Origin: Opitutia bacterium UBA5964
GTDB lineage: Bacteria > Verrucomicrobiota > Verrucomicrobiia > Opitutales > Coraliomargaritaceae
Direction: 5' to 3'
DNA: 11,639 bases
Assembly: GCA_002430605.1 (NCBI GenBank)
Contig: DJBY01000118.1
Location: forward strand, 30,111 to 41,749
The notes beneath the pieces were generated by a model. It was not told where the DNA came from and did not search any database. It saw nothing but the letters and a program-made list of their open reading frames with translations. The position numbers were made by a program, and so were the translations under genes. This document shows positions 1-7,827 of this stretch, piece after piece (positions within the stretch are counted from its first letter, which is position 1; each line of letters opens with the position of its first letter).

Positions 1-1
1 A

Positions 2-19
2 AGCGACAAGAGTGTCGCT
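2..19. other. Small hairpin beside the groL terminator
   Basis: A perfect 7-bp stem (2-8 with 13-19) closes a 4-base loop. On the minus strand it lies just beyond the groL terminator, and no U-run follows it on the plus strand. It may be a back-up transcript-end structure or part of a feature cut off by the window edge. No function is assigned. Confidence 0.3.
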
Positions 20-28
20 GCTACGCAC

Positions 29-61
29 AAAAAAGCCCCGACTGTCTCCAGTCGGGGCTTT
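29..61 (-). terminator. Rho-independent terminator of groSL
   Basis: A perfect 12-bp GC-rich stem (32-43 with 50-61) encloses a 6-base loop. On the minus strand it is followed by six U residues (34 to 29). It lies 48 bases past the groL stop, where the chaperonin transcript should end. On the plus strand only a short T-run trails the stem, so its main activity is for the minus strand. Confidence 0.9.
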
Positions 62-108
62 GCTTGAATGATTAGCTAAGTGTTGAGCGGATGAAATCCC
101 CAGAGGGA

Positions 109-1752
<1,644 letters not shown>

Positions 1753-1802
1753 AATATGTTATTTCTTTAAATTATTTTGTTTAAATAGGTGAGGGAAATC
1801 GC

Positions 1803-2090
1803 TTAAGCGATTACGCCGAGGATGCTATCTTCGTCGATGAGGATGTATTCAACACCGTTAACTTTTACAGGTGTGCCACCGTAGCCTGGAAGGAGCACTT
1901 TGTCGCCCTTCTTGACGTTGAAAGGGATCGCTTTACCGTTCTCATCTTTCTTGCCAGTGCCAAGTGCAACAACTTCAGCTTCCTGAGACTTTTCCTTCGC
2001 AGAATCAGGGATAATGATGCCGCCGCGGACTTGTTCATCTTCTTCAATGCGTTTCAATAGAACGCGTTCACCGAGTGGTTTGATCTTCAT
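1803..2090 (-). CDS. groS: Co-chaperonin GroES (Hsp10)
   Basis: GroES is the heptameric lid that caps GroEL and releases substrate into the folding chamber. The product has 95 aa, typical of the family. The N-terminal strand KPLGERVLLK is present. The mobile loop that docks on GroEL runs over about residues 16-32, with the hydrophobic triplet Ile25-Ile27 in the GGIIIPD motif. The roof-loop region KGDKVLLPGYGG (61-72) and the terminal strand YILIDEDSILGVIA are also intact. The ATG is preceded by an AT-rich leader with no Shine-Dalgarno. It is the first gene of the groSL operon and lies behind the dnaK terminator at 2130-2165. The spacer contains no CIRCE-type repeat and no clear sigma-70 promoter, so how it is transcribed is unresolved. 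Confidence 0.97.
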   Translation of the reverse strand: MKIKPLGERVLLKRIEEDEQVRGGIIIPDSAKEKSQEAEVVALGTGKKDENGKAIPFNVKKGDKVLLPGYGGTPVKVNGVEYILIDEDSILGVIA

Positions 2091-2129
2091 AGTATTATTT
2101 ATTTATTGTTTAGAGAATTGGAGTGAGAA

Positions 2130-2165
2130 CAAAAGCAGCACACCGGCAGCGTGCCCGTGTGCTGC
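2130..2165 (-). terminator. Rho-independent terminator after dnaK
   Basis: A 9-bp stem (2135-2143 with 2157-2165) is extended inward past one C-C mismatch by four more pairs. On the minus strand it is followed by UUUUGUUCU (2134 downward). It starts 14 bases past the dnaK stop and 45 bases before groS. It therefore separates dnaK from groSL, or attenuates read-through into it. Confidence 0.85.
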
Positions 2166-2178
2166 AAATTGCTAGAGA

Positions 2179-4122
2179 TTATTTCTTTTCTTCGTCAACG
2201 ACTTCGAAGTCAGCGTCAACTGTTTCGCCGTCGGCTTGCTTTGCATCAGAAGCAGCGTCGCCAGTTGGCGCAGCACCTTCTGATCCTGCAGCAGCACTTT
2301 CAGCGGCTTGCTGGCTATACATCTCTTCAGCAAAGGATTGCATGATCTGTGTGATCTTATCCTTCGGTGCCTTCAATGCATCGACGTCAGCGTCTTGGTT
2401 TTCAAGAACGGCCTTACCTTCAGCAATCGCAGCTTCGAGTTCAGTCTTCTTATCAGCAGGGATCTTGTCGCCAAGATCTGTGATCTGCTTTTCAGACTGA
2501 TAGATGATATTGTCGAGTTCGTTGCGTGCTTCCACACCAGCCTTGAGGGCTTGGTCTTCGGTAGCGTGTGCTTCGGCTTCGCGCTTAAGCTTTTCGACTT
2601 CTTCCTTATCGAGACCGGAAGAACCGGAGATAGTAATGTGCGTCTCTTTGCCAGTGCCCTGATCCTTAGCGCTAACGCTTAGGATACCATTGGCATCGAT
2701 ATCGAAAGTCACTTCAATCTGAGGTGTGCCACGAGATGCAGTTGGAATACCATCGAGACGGAAGTTTCCAAGTGTCTTGTTATCCTTCGCCATCGGGCGC
2801 TCACCTTGGAGCACTTTAATATCCACAGCAGTTTGATTGTCTGCATACGTAGAGAATGTTTGGCTCTTCTTAGTAGGGATTGTGGTGTTACGCTCGATCA
2901 TGGCAGTTGCCACGCCACCTGCAGTTTCAATCGCAAGTGTGAGCGGAGTCACGTCGAGCAGAAGCACGTCGCGCACATCACCTTGAAGCACGCCACCTTG
3001 AATCGCAGCACCGATCGCTACCACTTCGTCAGGGTTCACACCTTGGTGTGGTGCCTTGCCAGTGAGCTTAGTCGCAATCTCAACCACCTTAGGCGCACGT
3101 GTCATACCACCCACGAGCACAAGCTCGCCGAGTTCAGATTTCGAGTGGCCGGAAGACTTGAGACATTCCTCGAAAGGGGCGATCGTGCGCTGGTAGAGCG
3201 CATCACAGATCTGTTCGAGCTTAGAACGAGTGAGCTGGATGTTAAGGTGCTTCGGTCCGCTGGCGTCTGCAGTGATGAACGGAAGATTGATGTCTGTGCT
3301 CTGTGTCGAGGACAGTGCGATCTTCGCCTTTTCTGCTTCTTCCTTGAGGCGCTGAAGTGCCATCTTGTCGGAGCGAAGGTCGATGCCTTGCTCCTTCTTG
3401 AAGTCTTCAACGAGGAAGTCGATCAATGCGCTATCCCAGTTATCACCACCGAGGTGTGTGTCACCGTGAGTCGATTTCACTTCGAACACACCGTCGCCGA
3501 TTTCGAGGATCGATACGTCAAATGTACCCCCACCGAGGTCATACACCGCGATCACTTCGTCTTGACCTTTATCAAGACCATAAGCGAGGGCCGCAGCAGT
3601 CGGCTCGTTGATGATACGCTTCACATCGAGACCAGCGATCTGCCCGGCATCCTTAGTTGCTTGGCGCTGCGCGTCATTAAAGTAAGCAGGCACAGTGATC
3701 ACCGCCTCTGTGACTGTTTCGCCGAGATATGCTTCGGCGTCAGCCTTGAGCTTTTGCAAGATCATCGCAGAAATCTGCTCTGGCGCGAATTGCTCCTTTT
3801 TGCCCTTAACCTCACACTCGATGTAGGCATCGCCGTTCTTGCCCTCAACGATTGTATAAGGAAGACTCTTAGCCTCTTCCTGGACTTCAGAGAATTTACG
3901 TCCGATAAAGCGCTTAGCGGAGAAGATTGTGTTAGTAGGATTTGTGACAGCCTGGCGTTTTGCAGCCTGACCGACGAGACGTTCGCCATTTTTAGCGAAA
4001 GCCACAACAGAAGGAGTGGTGCGGGCACCCTCCGAGTTTGGTATGACAACAGATTCCCCGCCTTCCATTACGGACATGCAGGAGTTTGTAGTGCCTAAGT
4101 CGATTCCAATTATTTTAGCCAT
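2179..4122 (-). CDS. dnaK: Molecular chaperone DnaK (Hsp70)
   Basis: Hsp70 chaperone that binds exposed hydrophobic segments in an ATP cycle driven by DnaJ and GrpE; neither partner gene is in this window. The product has 647 aa with all regions. The ATPase domain covers about 1-383, with IDLGTTNS at 7-14, Lys70, VYDLGGGTFD at 193-202 and LVLVGGMTRAPKV at 334-346. The interdomain linker DVLLLD is at 385-390. The substrate-binding beta domain extends to about 505, followed by the helical lid. A low-complexity Ala/Gly/Asp tail ends in DADFEVVDEEKK. I place the start at the ATG giving MAKIIGIDLG. An in-frame GTG 72 bases upstream would add a non-conserved stretch that overlaps the promoter candidate. 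A terminator follows the stop, so dnaK is probably monocistronic. Confidence 0.97.
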   Translation of the reverse strand: MAKIIGIDLGTTNSCMSVMEGGESVVIPNSEGARTTPSVVAFAKNGERLVGQAAKRQAVTNPTNTIFSAKRFIGRKFSEVQEEAKSLPYTIVEGKNGDAYIECEVKGKKEQFAPEQISAMILQKLKADAEAYLGETVTEAVITVPAYFNDAQRQATKDAGQIAGLDVKRIINEPTAAALAYGLDKGQDEVIAVYDLGGGTFDVSILEIGDGVFEVKSTHGDTHLGGDNWDSALIDFLVEDFKKEQGIDLRSDKMALQRLKEEAEKAKIALSSTQSTDINLPFITADASGPKHLNIQLTRSKLEQICDALYQRTIAPFEECLKSSGHSKSELGELVLVGGMTRAPKVVEIATKLTGKAPHQGVNPDEVVAIGAAIQGGVLQGDVRDVLLLDVTPLTLAIETAGGVATAMIERNTTIPTKKSQTFSTYADNQTAVDIKVLQGERPMAKDNKTLGNFRLDGIPTASRGTPQIEVTFDIDANGILSVSAKDQGTGKETHITISGSSGLDKEEVEKLKREAEAHATEDQALKAGVEARNELDNIIYQSEKQITDLGDKIPADKKTELEAAIAEGKAVLENQDADVDALKAPKDKITQIMQSFAEEMYSQQAAESAAAGSEGAAPTGDAASDAKQADGETVDADFEVVDEEKK

Positions 4123-4128
4123 GCCAAT

Positions 4129-4156
4129 CTTATAGCAAATCCAATGCCACGAGCAA
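4129..4156 (-). promoter_or_regulatory. Candidate dnaK promoter (extended -10)
   Basis: On the minus strand TTGCTC (4156-4151) and TATAAG (4134-4129) are separated by 16 bases, with the extended -10 TG reading TGCTATAAG. The dnaK ATG begins only 6 bases after the -10 box, so initiation here would give an essentially leaderless mRNA. The motifs are visible in the sequence; activity is inferred. Confidence 0.5.
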
Positions 4157-4244
4157 AGAAAGTCTGCAAGCCAATCACTAGCAACTACTTTCACATAAAA
4201 CGACGGACCCTAATGACCATATAGTAAAATAAACCGCGCCACTA

Positions 4245-4292
4245 TGTCACAGTCCGTGTCGCACTAACTAGACGCTGTCCCTCACTGTGACA
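4245..4292. promoter_or_regulatory. Inverted repeat in the dnaK / HhH-gene divergent spacer
   Basis: Perfect 9-base arms TGTCACAGT (4245-4253) and ACTGTGACA (4284-4292) flank a 30-base spacer. Related half-motifs lie inside it: TGTCGCACT at 4257-4265 and TGTCCCTCACT at 4276-4286. The site is about 90 bases upstream of the dnaK promoter candidate and 65 bases upstream of the plus-strand gene. It could be an operator for one or both divergent units. It does not match CIRCE. Confidence 0.4.
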
Positions 4293-4306
4293 CAATAATC
4301 GCCGCG

Positions 4307-4336
4307 CTGACCCGAACTGATTGCATTTCGTAGAAT
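4307..4336 (+). promoter_or_regulatory. Weak candidate promoter for the HhH-LON gene pair
   Basis: CTGACC (4307-4312) and TAGAAT (4331-4336) are 18 bases apart and about 20 bases before the ATG at 4357. The match is poor. TATAGT at 4220-4225 is an alternative -10 that would place the inverted repeat inside the leader. Confidence 0.25.
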
Positions 4337-4356
4337 TCTAGCTTCAACTGCGCGCA

Positions 4357-4641
4357 ATGCTCCCGCTAAAGAAGAAAAAGAAAGTCGATTATGAAGCGCT
4401 TAACTCGCCGCTCATGCGTATCCCGCGCATGGATGTCGCGACTGCTCGCAACTTCATCGACATCGGCATTTGCGAAATCTACGAGCTCCAAGGTCGCGCC
4501 CCCGAGGTATTGTTCGAGGAGGCCAAGCTGAAGAGCCAAGACATACCAGACGATCGGATGCGCTACTTCCGCATGGCGGTTTACTACGCCGAGACTCCAG
4601 AACCCGATCACGCCAAGATGCATCCCGATGAATGGAACTAG
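4357..4641 (+). CDS. Small helix-hairpin-helix protein, Cdd1 / 'pathogenicity locus' family
   Basis: A 94-aa cytosolic protein. A Lys run (KKKKK at 5-9) precedes a helix-hairpin-helix-like segment at about residues 16-55, with RIPRMDVATARNF and the IYELQGRAPEVLFEE stretch. The C-terminal FRMAVYYAETPEPD is the recognisable signature of the family known as Cdd1 or 'pathogenicity locus' (FRxAVYFAETPxPD). The family name is historical and does not imply virulence. The motif suggests DNA or nucleic-acid binding, but no biochemical role is known to me. The ATG has no Shine-Dalgarno. The 3' end overlaps the LON-domain gene by 14 bases if that gene starts at 4628, which suggests one transcript with coupled translation. 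Confidence 0.85.
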   Translation: MLPLKKKKKVDYEALNSPLMRIPRMDVATARNFIDIGICEIYELQGRAPEVLFEEAKLKSQDIPDDRMRYFRMAVYYAETPEPDHAKMHPDEWN

Positions 4642-5356
4642 ACCAACACCCAGAAAAGCCGCCACGCTGCCAGTCATGATTGAAGATAGCGCAATTCCAA
4701 GCGAAGTCCCGGTCATGACACTCAGCAGTGCCGTGCTCTTTCCTCAGGCGATGATGCCGTTGTTCATTTTTGAGCCGCGCTACAAGAAGATGCTCAGCGA
4801 CGTGCTCAACAACGACCGCATCTTCGCAGTCGCTACACTTGACGAGCGCAGCGAAGCAGCCGCTCACTCCGAAACGCCTTACTCGATCGCAGCGATTGGC
4901 GTAGTACGCGCCTGTAAAAAGAACCCCGACGGAAGCTTAAATCTTGTCTTGCAAGGACTCGCCCGCGTCGAACTCGAAGCGATCGTCAGCGAAGACCCTT
5001 ACCGCACAGCCCGCATTCGTCAAATCCTCAGCGAACGAGGTGGCCCTGAAGACCAGATTGTGACCCTGAAAAGCCGACTGCTCAGCCTGATTCAAACCCA
5101 GCGCCGACTCGGCGCAGGCATTCCCAAAGAGGTGCTCCAATTTCTAGCTAACATCAGCGAACCAGAAAACGCTCTCGATCTAGCGATCTTCACCCTTTGC
5201 TCATCTGCGACGCTCAAACAAGAGCTTCTTGAAACGCGCGGCATTGTGCCACGCTTCGAGAAATTTGCCAACTTTCTACACTCCGAAATCGAACGCCTCA
5301 AGCTCGACATCAAATTAAAAGGCGACCTAGACGACCAAAATATCGGACACAACTAG
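4628..5356 (+). CDS. LON substrate-binding-domain protein without ATPase or protease
   Basis: A 242-aa protein made of the N-terminal substrate-binding domain of Lon protease and little else. The domain begins near VPVMTLSSAVLFPQAMMPL (27-45), followed by the hallmark FEPRYKKML (48-56). The middle contains GVVRACKKNPDGSLNLVLQGLARV, typical of the LON fold, and a helical bundle fills the C-terminal part. No AAA+ Walker motifs and no Ser-Lys protease domain follow, so it is not Lon itself. Such stand-alone LON proteins are presumed to bind proteins or act as adaptors. The start is uncertain: ATG 4628 overlaps the previous gene, while ATG 4676 gives MIEDSAIPSE and removes 16 non-conserved residues. 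Neither has a Shine-Dalgarno. A weak stem (gggc/gccc outside ctgag/ctcag, 5358-5393) followed by a T7 run at 5405-5411 may end the transcript. Confidence 0.9.
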   Translation: MNGTRPTPRKAATLPVMIEDSAIPSEVPVMTLSSAVLFPQAMMPLFIFEPRYKKMLSDVLNNDRIFAVATLDERSEAAAHSETPYSIAAIGVVRACKKNPDGSLNLVLQGLARVELEAIVSEDPYRTARIRQILSERGGPEDQIVTLKSRLLSLIQTQRRLGAGIPKEVLQFLANISEPENALDLAIFTLCSSATLKQELLETRGIVPRFEKFANFLHSEIERLKLDIKLKGDLDDQNIGHN

Positions 5357-5414
5357 TGGGCCTGAGTCTGTCTCAGAAATTTAGATACTGCCCGAATCTT
5401 ATTGTTTTTTTGGT

Positions 5415-5438
5415 GGAGGGACGCCGTCCTCGGCGTCC
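5415..5438 (+). repeat. REP-like palindrome, element 1a
   Basis: GGAG (5415-5418) is followed by an 8-bp stem GGACGCCG/CGGCGTCC (5419-5426 with 5431-5438) closed by TCCT. It shares the TGGAGGG head with three other hairpins in this window. It sits between the LON gene and the convergent secreted-protein gene. No good U-run follows on either strand, so it is unlikely to be a simple terminator. Confidence 0.7.
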
Positions 5439-5496
5439 TCAGTTTACCAGGGTGGGAGTCGCTTAAATGTCATAAATACCGGCCAAGGTGACGCAC

Positions 5497-5519
5497 GGGC
5501 ATAGAGACGATGCCCCTCC
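5497..5519 (-). repeat. REP-like palindrome, element 1b (inverted partner of 1a)
   Basis: Read on the minus strand: GGAG (5519-5516), then a 6-bp stem GGGCAT/ATGCCC (5515-5510 with 5502-5497) around a 7-base loop CGTCTCT. It has the same GGAG foot as element 1a and the opposite orientation, 58 bases away. The pair is arranged with stems pointing inward, like a BIME. Confidence 0.65.
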
Positions 5520-5592
5520 AGCCTTGAGCTCGAATGAAAGCAGCAACTTATTGTATTATTGAGACAGCCTCCAAGCAAGGCAGCCCCCCTCC

Positions 5593-6324
5593 TCAGTTTC
5601 TAGGCTTTTCGAAATAGAAACTCAACAAGCCAGGGTTCACCTCAATCGTCTCGATTCTAACCAGTGAAACCAGCTGGTCTCCAACTCGGTTTTCGACCTC
5701 GAACGCAAACTGGTAACCTTCGATCTCGCGGTAATCCCGATACTGTGTCTCTAGGCCGTACGTTCCATCCGGATGAATTTGCACACGTTTAATAACTAGC
5801 CCACTCACTGAATCCAGATAGTAGCGCACAAAAGGCTTACGGAACTTACTCACCTCCAAAACATTAACGTACGTATCGCCCAGGTGCTCATTGCCAAAAA
5901 GCGAGATTTGATGCCACGACTTCTCCAGATGACGAAACAAGGGACTGTCAAAATCAGCCTCATCACGAAGCGCTGAGAGTTGATCGGTCGACAAATCTTC
6001 AATCGTCACCGCTCCTCCGACCTTTGTGCGCTGCCAGCCTTGACCACCATTAAAGCCGCAAACAATCGACGTCTCACCCGCAGTCAAACGATAACGAATC
6101 GAGTTCGGACGCTTCTTGCGCATCAAAAACTGATAGCTCGTGCCACCCTGAACTTGAGATCCCTCAATACTCAGCGAAGACAATGCCGCCACCGATCGCG
6201 GACCACCTAAGGTCTCCGTATAGCGCTCAAGAATGCGCTGAACCAAGAACGAATTATTCGAGTTCGCCATCGACTCGAATGAAAACGATATGAATACAAA
6301 GCTAAGAATAAAGAGGAGACGCAT
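5593..6324 (-). CDS. Secreted LolA-like hypothetical protein
   Basis: A 243-aa exported protein with a clear N-terminal signal peptide. MRLLFILSFVFISFSF is hydrophobic, with a likely signal peptidase I site after Ser-Met-Ala (residue 20). There is no lipobox cysteine. The mature part begins with a helix ending ERYTETLGGPRSVAALSSLSIEG, then alternating beta strands with FLMRKKRPNSIRYRL and VCGFNGGQGWQRTKVGG. This layout resembles periplasmic LolA/LolB-like beta-barrel halves often annotated as outer membrane lipoprotein-sorting proteins. The resemblance is by pattern only and a carrier role is not shown. It faces the LON gene (convergent, with a REP-like pair between) and is divergent from the mechanosensitive channel gene, sharing a 113-base spacer. 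Only a weak Shine-Dalgarno-like TGATGG precedes the ATG. Confidence 0.85.
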   Translation of the reverse strand: MRLLFILSFVFISFSFESMANSNNSFLVQRILERYTETLGGPRSVAALSSLSIEGSQVQGGTSYQFLMRKKRPNSIRYRLTAGETSIVCGFNGGQGWQRTKVGGAVTIEDLSTDQLSALRDEADFDSPLFRHLEKSWHQISLFGNEHLGDTYVNVLEVSKFRKPFVRYYLDSVSGLVIKRVQIHPDGTYGLETQYRDYREIEGYQFAFEVENRVGDQLVSLVRIETIEVNPGLLSFYFEKPRN

Positions 6325-6437
6325 TTAAACCATCATGAACGGAGCCGCGCGGTTCAGGCAAGCCAATCCAACAAAACACCCGATCATCCATGCCTCTATG
6401 ATTGTAATGACATAACGAATTCCTCATCACTCCTCTT

Positions 6438-7694
6438 ATGACAGCTGAAAATATCTCCACCTGGCTCCTACAATTTAAACTCTCCGTCGGCATGGCCGAA
6501 ATTTCGGGACTGCTCCTATCGGCACTTTACCTCGCGATACTCGCCTGGCTCGCCAATTACGCCGCCAAGCGCGGCATCACCTCGGTCATCCATCCGTTGA
6601 TTCATAAATCTGGGGCCAAATGGGATGATAAACTCACAGAGCACCGCGTTCTCATACGCTTCTCACATATCGTCCCAGCAGCGATCATATACATCTTCAC
6701 GCCGACACTTTTCGAAACGCACCCACAGCTCATCGCCTTTTGCCAAATCGTCGTAAACACCTACCTAATCGTCATCGTCCTCTTGATTATCGATGGCCTG
6801 CTTAACTTCTGCCGCTCTATTTGGGATCAACTCCCTGCCGGCAAGCGCTTCCCTGCCAAGAGCTTCATCCAAGCCGCAAAGCTCGTGATCAACCTCATCG
6901 GTTGCATCTTCATCCTCTCCGCCGTCCTCGGCAAATCCCCTCTTGTCTTTTTCTCTGGGCTCGGCGCCGTCACCGCCATCCTGCTGCTAATTTTTAAAGA
7001 CGCCATCCTCGGTCTCGTCGCTGGTTTCCAACTCTCGGTTAACAACATGGTCATGGTTGGCGATTGGATCGAGATGCCTGGGCGCGGTGCCGATGGCGAC
7101 GTGATCGATGTCTCTCTGACCACCGTCAAAGTGCAGAATTGGGACAAAACCATCACAACGGTACCGACTTACGCGCTCATCTCCGACTCCTTTAAAAACT
7201 GGCGTGGCATGAGCGAATCTGGTGGCCGCCGCATCAAGCGCTCGCTCAACATCGACCTGCGTACCATACAGTTTGCCGACGAAACACTGCTCGAACGCTT
7301 CAAAGGCATCCGAATCCTACGGCCCTACCTTGAAACGAAACTCGGAGACATTCAAAAATACAACGCCGACGTTGCAGACGACCTTTCCGAACTGATCAAC
7401 GGCCGCCGCCTCACCAACGTTGGCACCTTCCGCGCCTACTGCGTCGCCTACTTACGCAACCACCCGAAGATCCACCAAAGCGGCATGACGCTCATCGTAC
7501 GACAACTCGCACCAACCCAGACCGGCCTACCGATCGAGCTCTACGCCTTCGCCAACGACACCGCATGGGCCAACTTCGAAGATATCCAAGGCGACATCTT
7601 CGACCACCTCCTCTCGATCCTTCCGGAGTTTCAGCTCAGCGCTTTCCAATCACCTAGCGGCGCGGATGTGGAGAAGGCCTTGGGCAGAGATTAA
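6438..7694 (+). CDS. ybdG: MscS-family mechanosensitive channel, YbdG (MscM) type
   Basis: Inner-membrane channel that opens under membrane tension to release solutes on hypo-osmotic shock. The product has 418 aa, close to E. coli YbdG. Hydrophobic segments lie at about 22-42, 76-92, 98-122 and 145-165. The pore-lining helix is at about 168-200, with SGLGAVTAILLLIFKDAILG. The MscS beta domain starts with VGDWIEMPGRGADGDVIDV (207-225), then TTVKVQNWDKTITTVPTYAL. The YbdG-specific SDSFKNWRGMSESGGRRIKRS (249-269) and the LTNVGTFRAYCVAYLRNHP, MTLIVRQLAP and DIFDHLL stretches assign it to the YbdG subgroup rather than short MscS. The ATG has no Shine-Dalgarno. It is convergent with uvrA; a REP-like pair starts 21 bases past its stop. 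Confidence 0.93.
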   Translation: MTAENISTWLLQFKLSVGMAEISGLLLSALYLAILAWLANYAAKRGITSVIHPLIHKSGAKWDDKLTEHRVLIRFSHIVPAAIIYIFTPTLFETHPQLIAFCQIVVNTYLIVIVLLIIDGLLNFCRSIWDQLPAGKRFPAKSFIQAAKLVINLIGCIFILSAVLGKSPLVFFSGLGAVTAILLLIFKDAILGLVAGFQLSVNNMVMVGDWIEMPGRGADGDVIDVSLTTVKVQNWDKTITTVPTYALISDSFKNWRGMSESGGRRIKRSLNIDLRTIQFADETLLERFKGIRILRPYLETKLGDIQKYNADVADDLSELINGRRLTNVGTFRAYCVAYLRNHPKIHQSGMTLIVRQLAPTQTGLPIELYAFANDTAWANFEDIQGDIFDHLLSILPEFQLSAFQSPSGADVEKALGRD

Positions 7695-7715
7695 TCCAAT
7701 TCCAGAAATCTCGTT

Positions 7716-7739
7716 GGAGGGAAATGCTCTGTCATTTCC
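7716..7739 (+). repeat. REP-like palindrome, element 2a
   Basis: GGAG (7716-7719) is followed by a 7-bp stem GGAAATG/CATTTCC (7720-7726 with 7733-7739) closed by CTCTGT. It has the same foot and layout as elements 1a and 1b but a different stem that keeps its pairing. It lies just after the YbdG-type channel gene. Confidence 0.7.
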
Positions 7740-7768
7740 ACGCGTCGTGCACCAGTCACGCTTTAAGT

Positions 7769-7792
7769 GGCAACGACGGAGCGTTGCCCTCC
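7769..7792 (-). repeat. REP-like palindrome, element 2b (inverted partner of 2a)
   Basis: Read on the minus strand: GGAG (7792-7789), then a 7-bp stem GGCAACG/CGTTGCC (7788-7782 with 7775-7769) around the loop CTCCGT. The loop is almost the same as in 2a (CTCTGT), while the stem has changed on both sides together. It ends 35 bases past the uvrA stop. A T6 run on the minus strand (7802-7797) lies between, but no clear terminator stem precedes it. Confidence 0.7.
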
Positions 7793-7827
7793 AATCAAAA
7801 AAGTCCCCGCACCTTACACCACGAAGC

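Noticed and set aside
2091..2130. CIRCE (HrcA operator) before groS
   Set aside because: The TTAGCACTC-N9-GAGTGCTAA pattern is absent; only a chance GAGTGAGAA fragment is present.
2806..4098. A 430-codon open frame on the plus strand opposite dnaK
   Set aside because: Same reason: antisense shadow of a conserved, codon-biased gene, with no domain or start signal.
4123..4194. N-terminal extension of DnaK from an upstream in-frame GTG
   Set aside because: The added residues are not DnaK-like, the region overlaps the promoter candidate, and MAKIIGIDLGTTNS is the canonical start.
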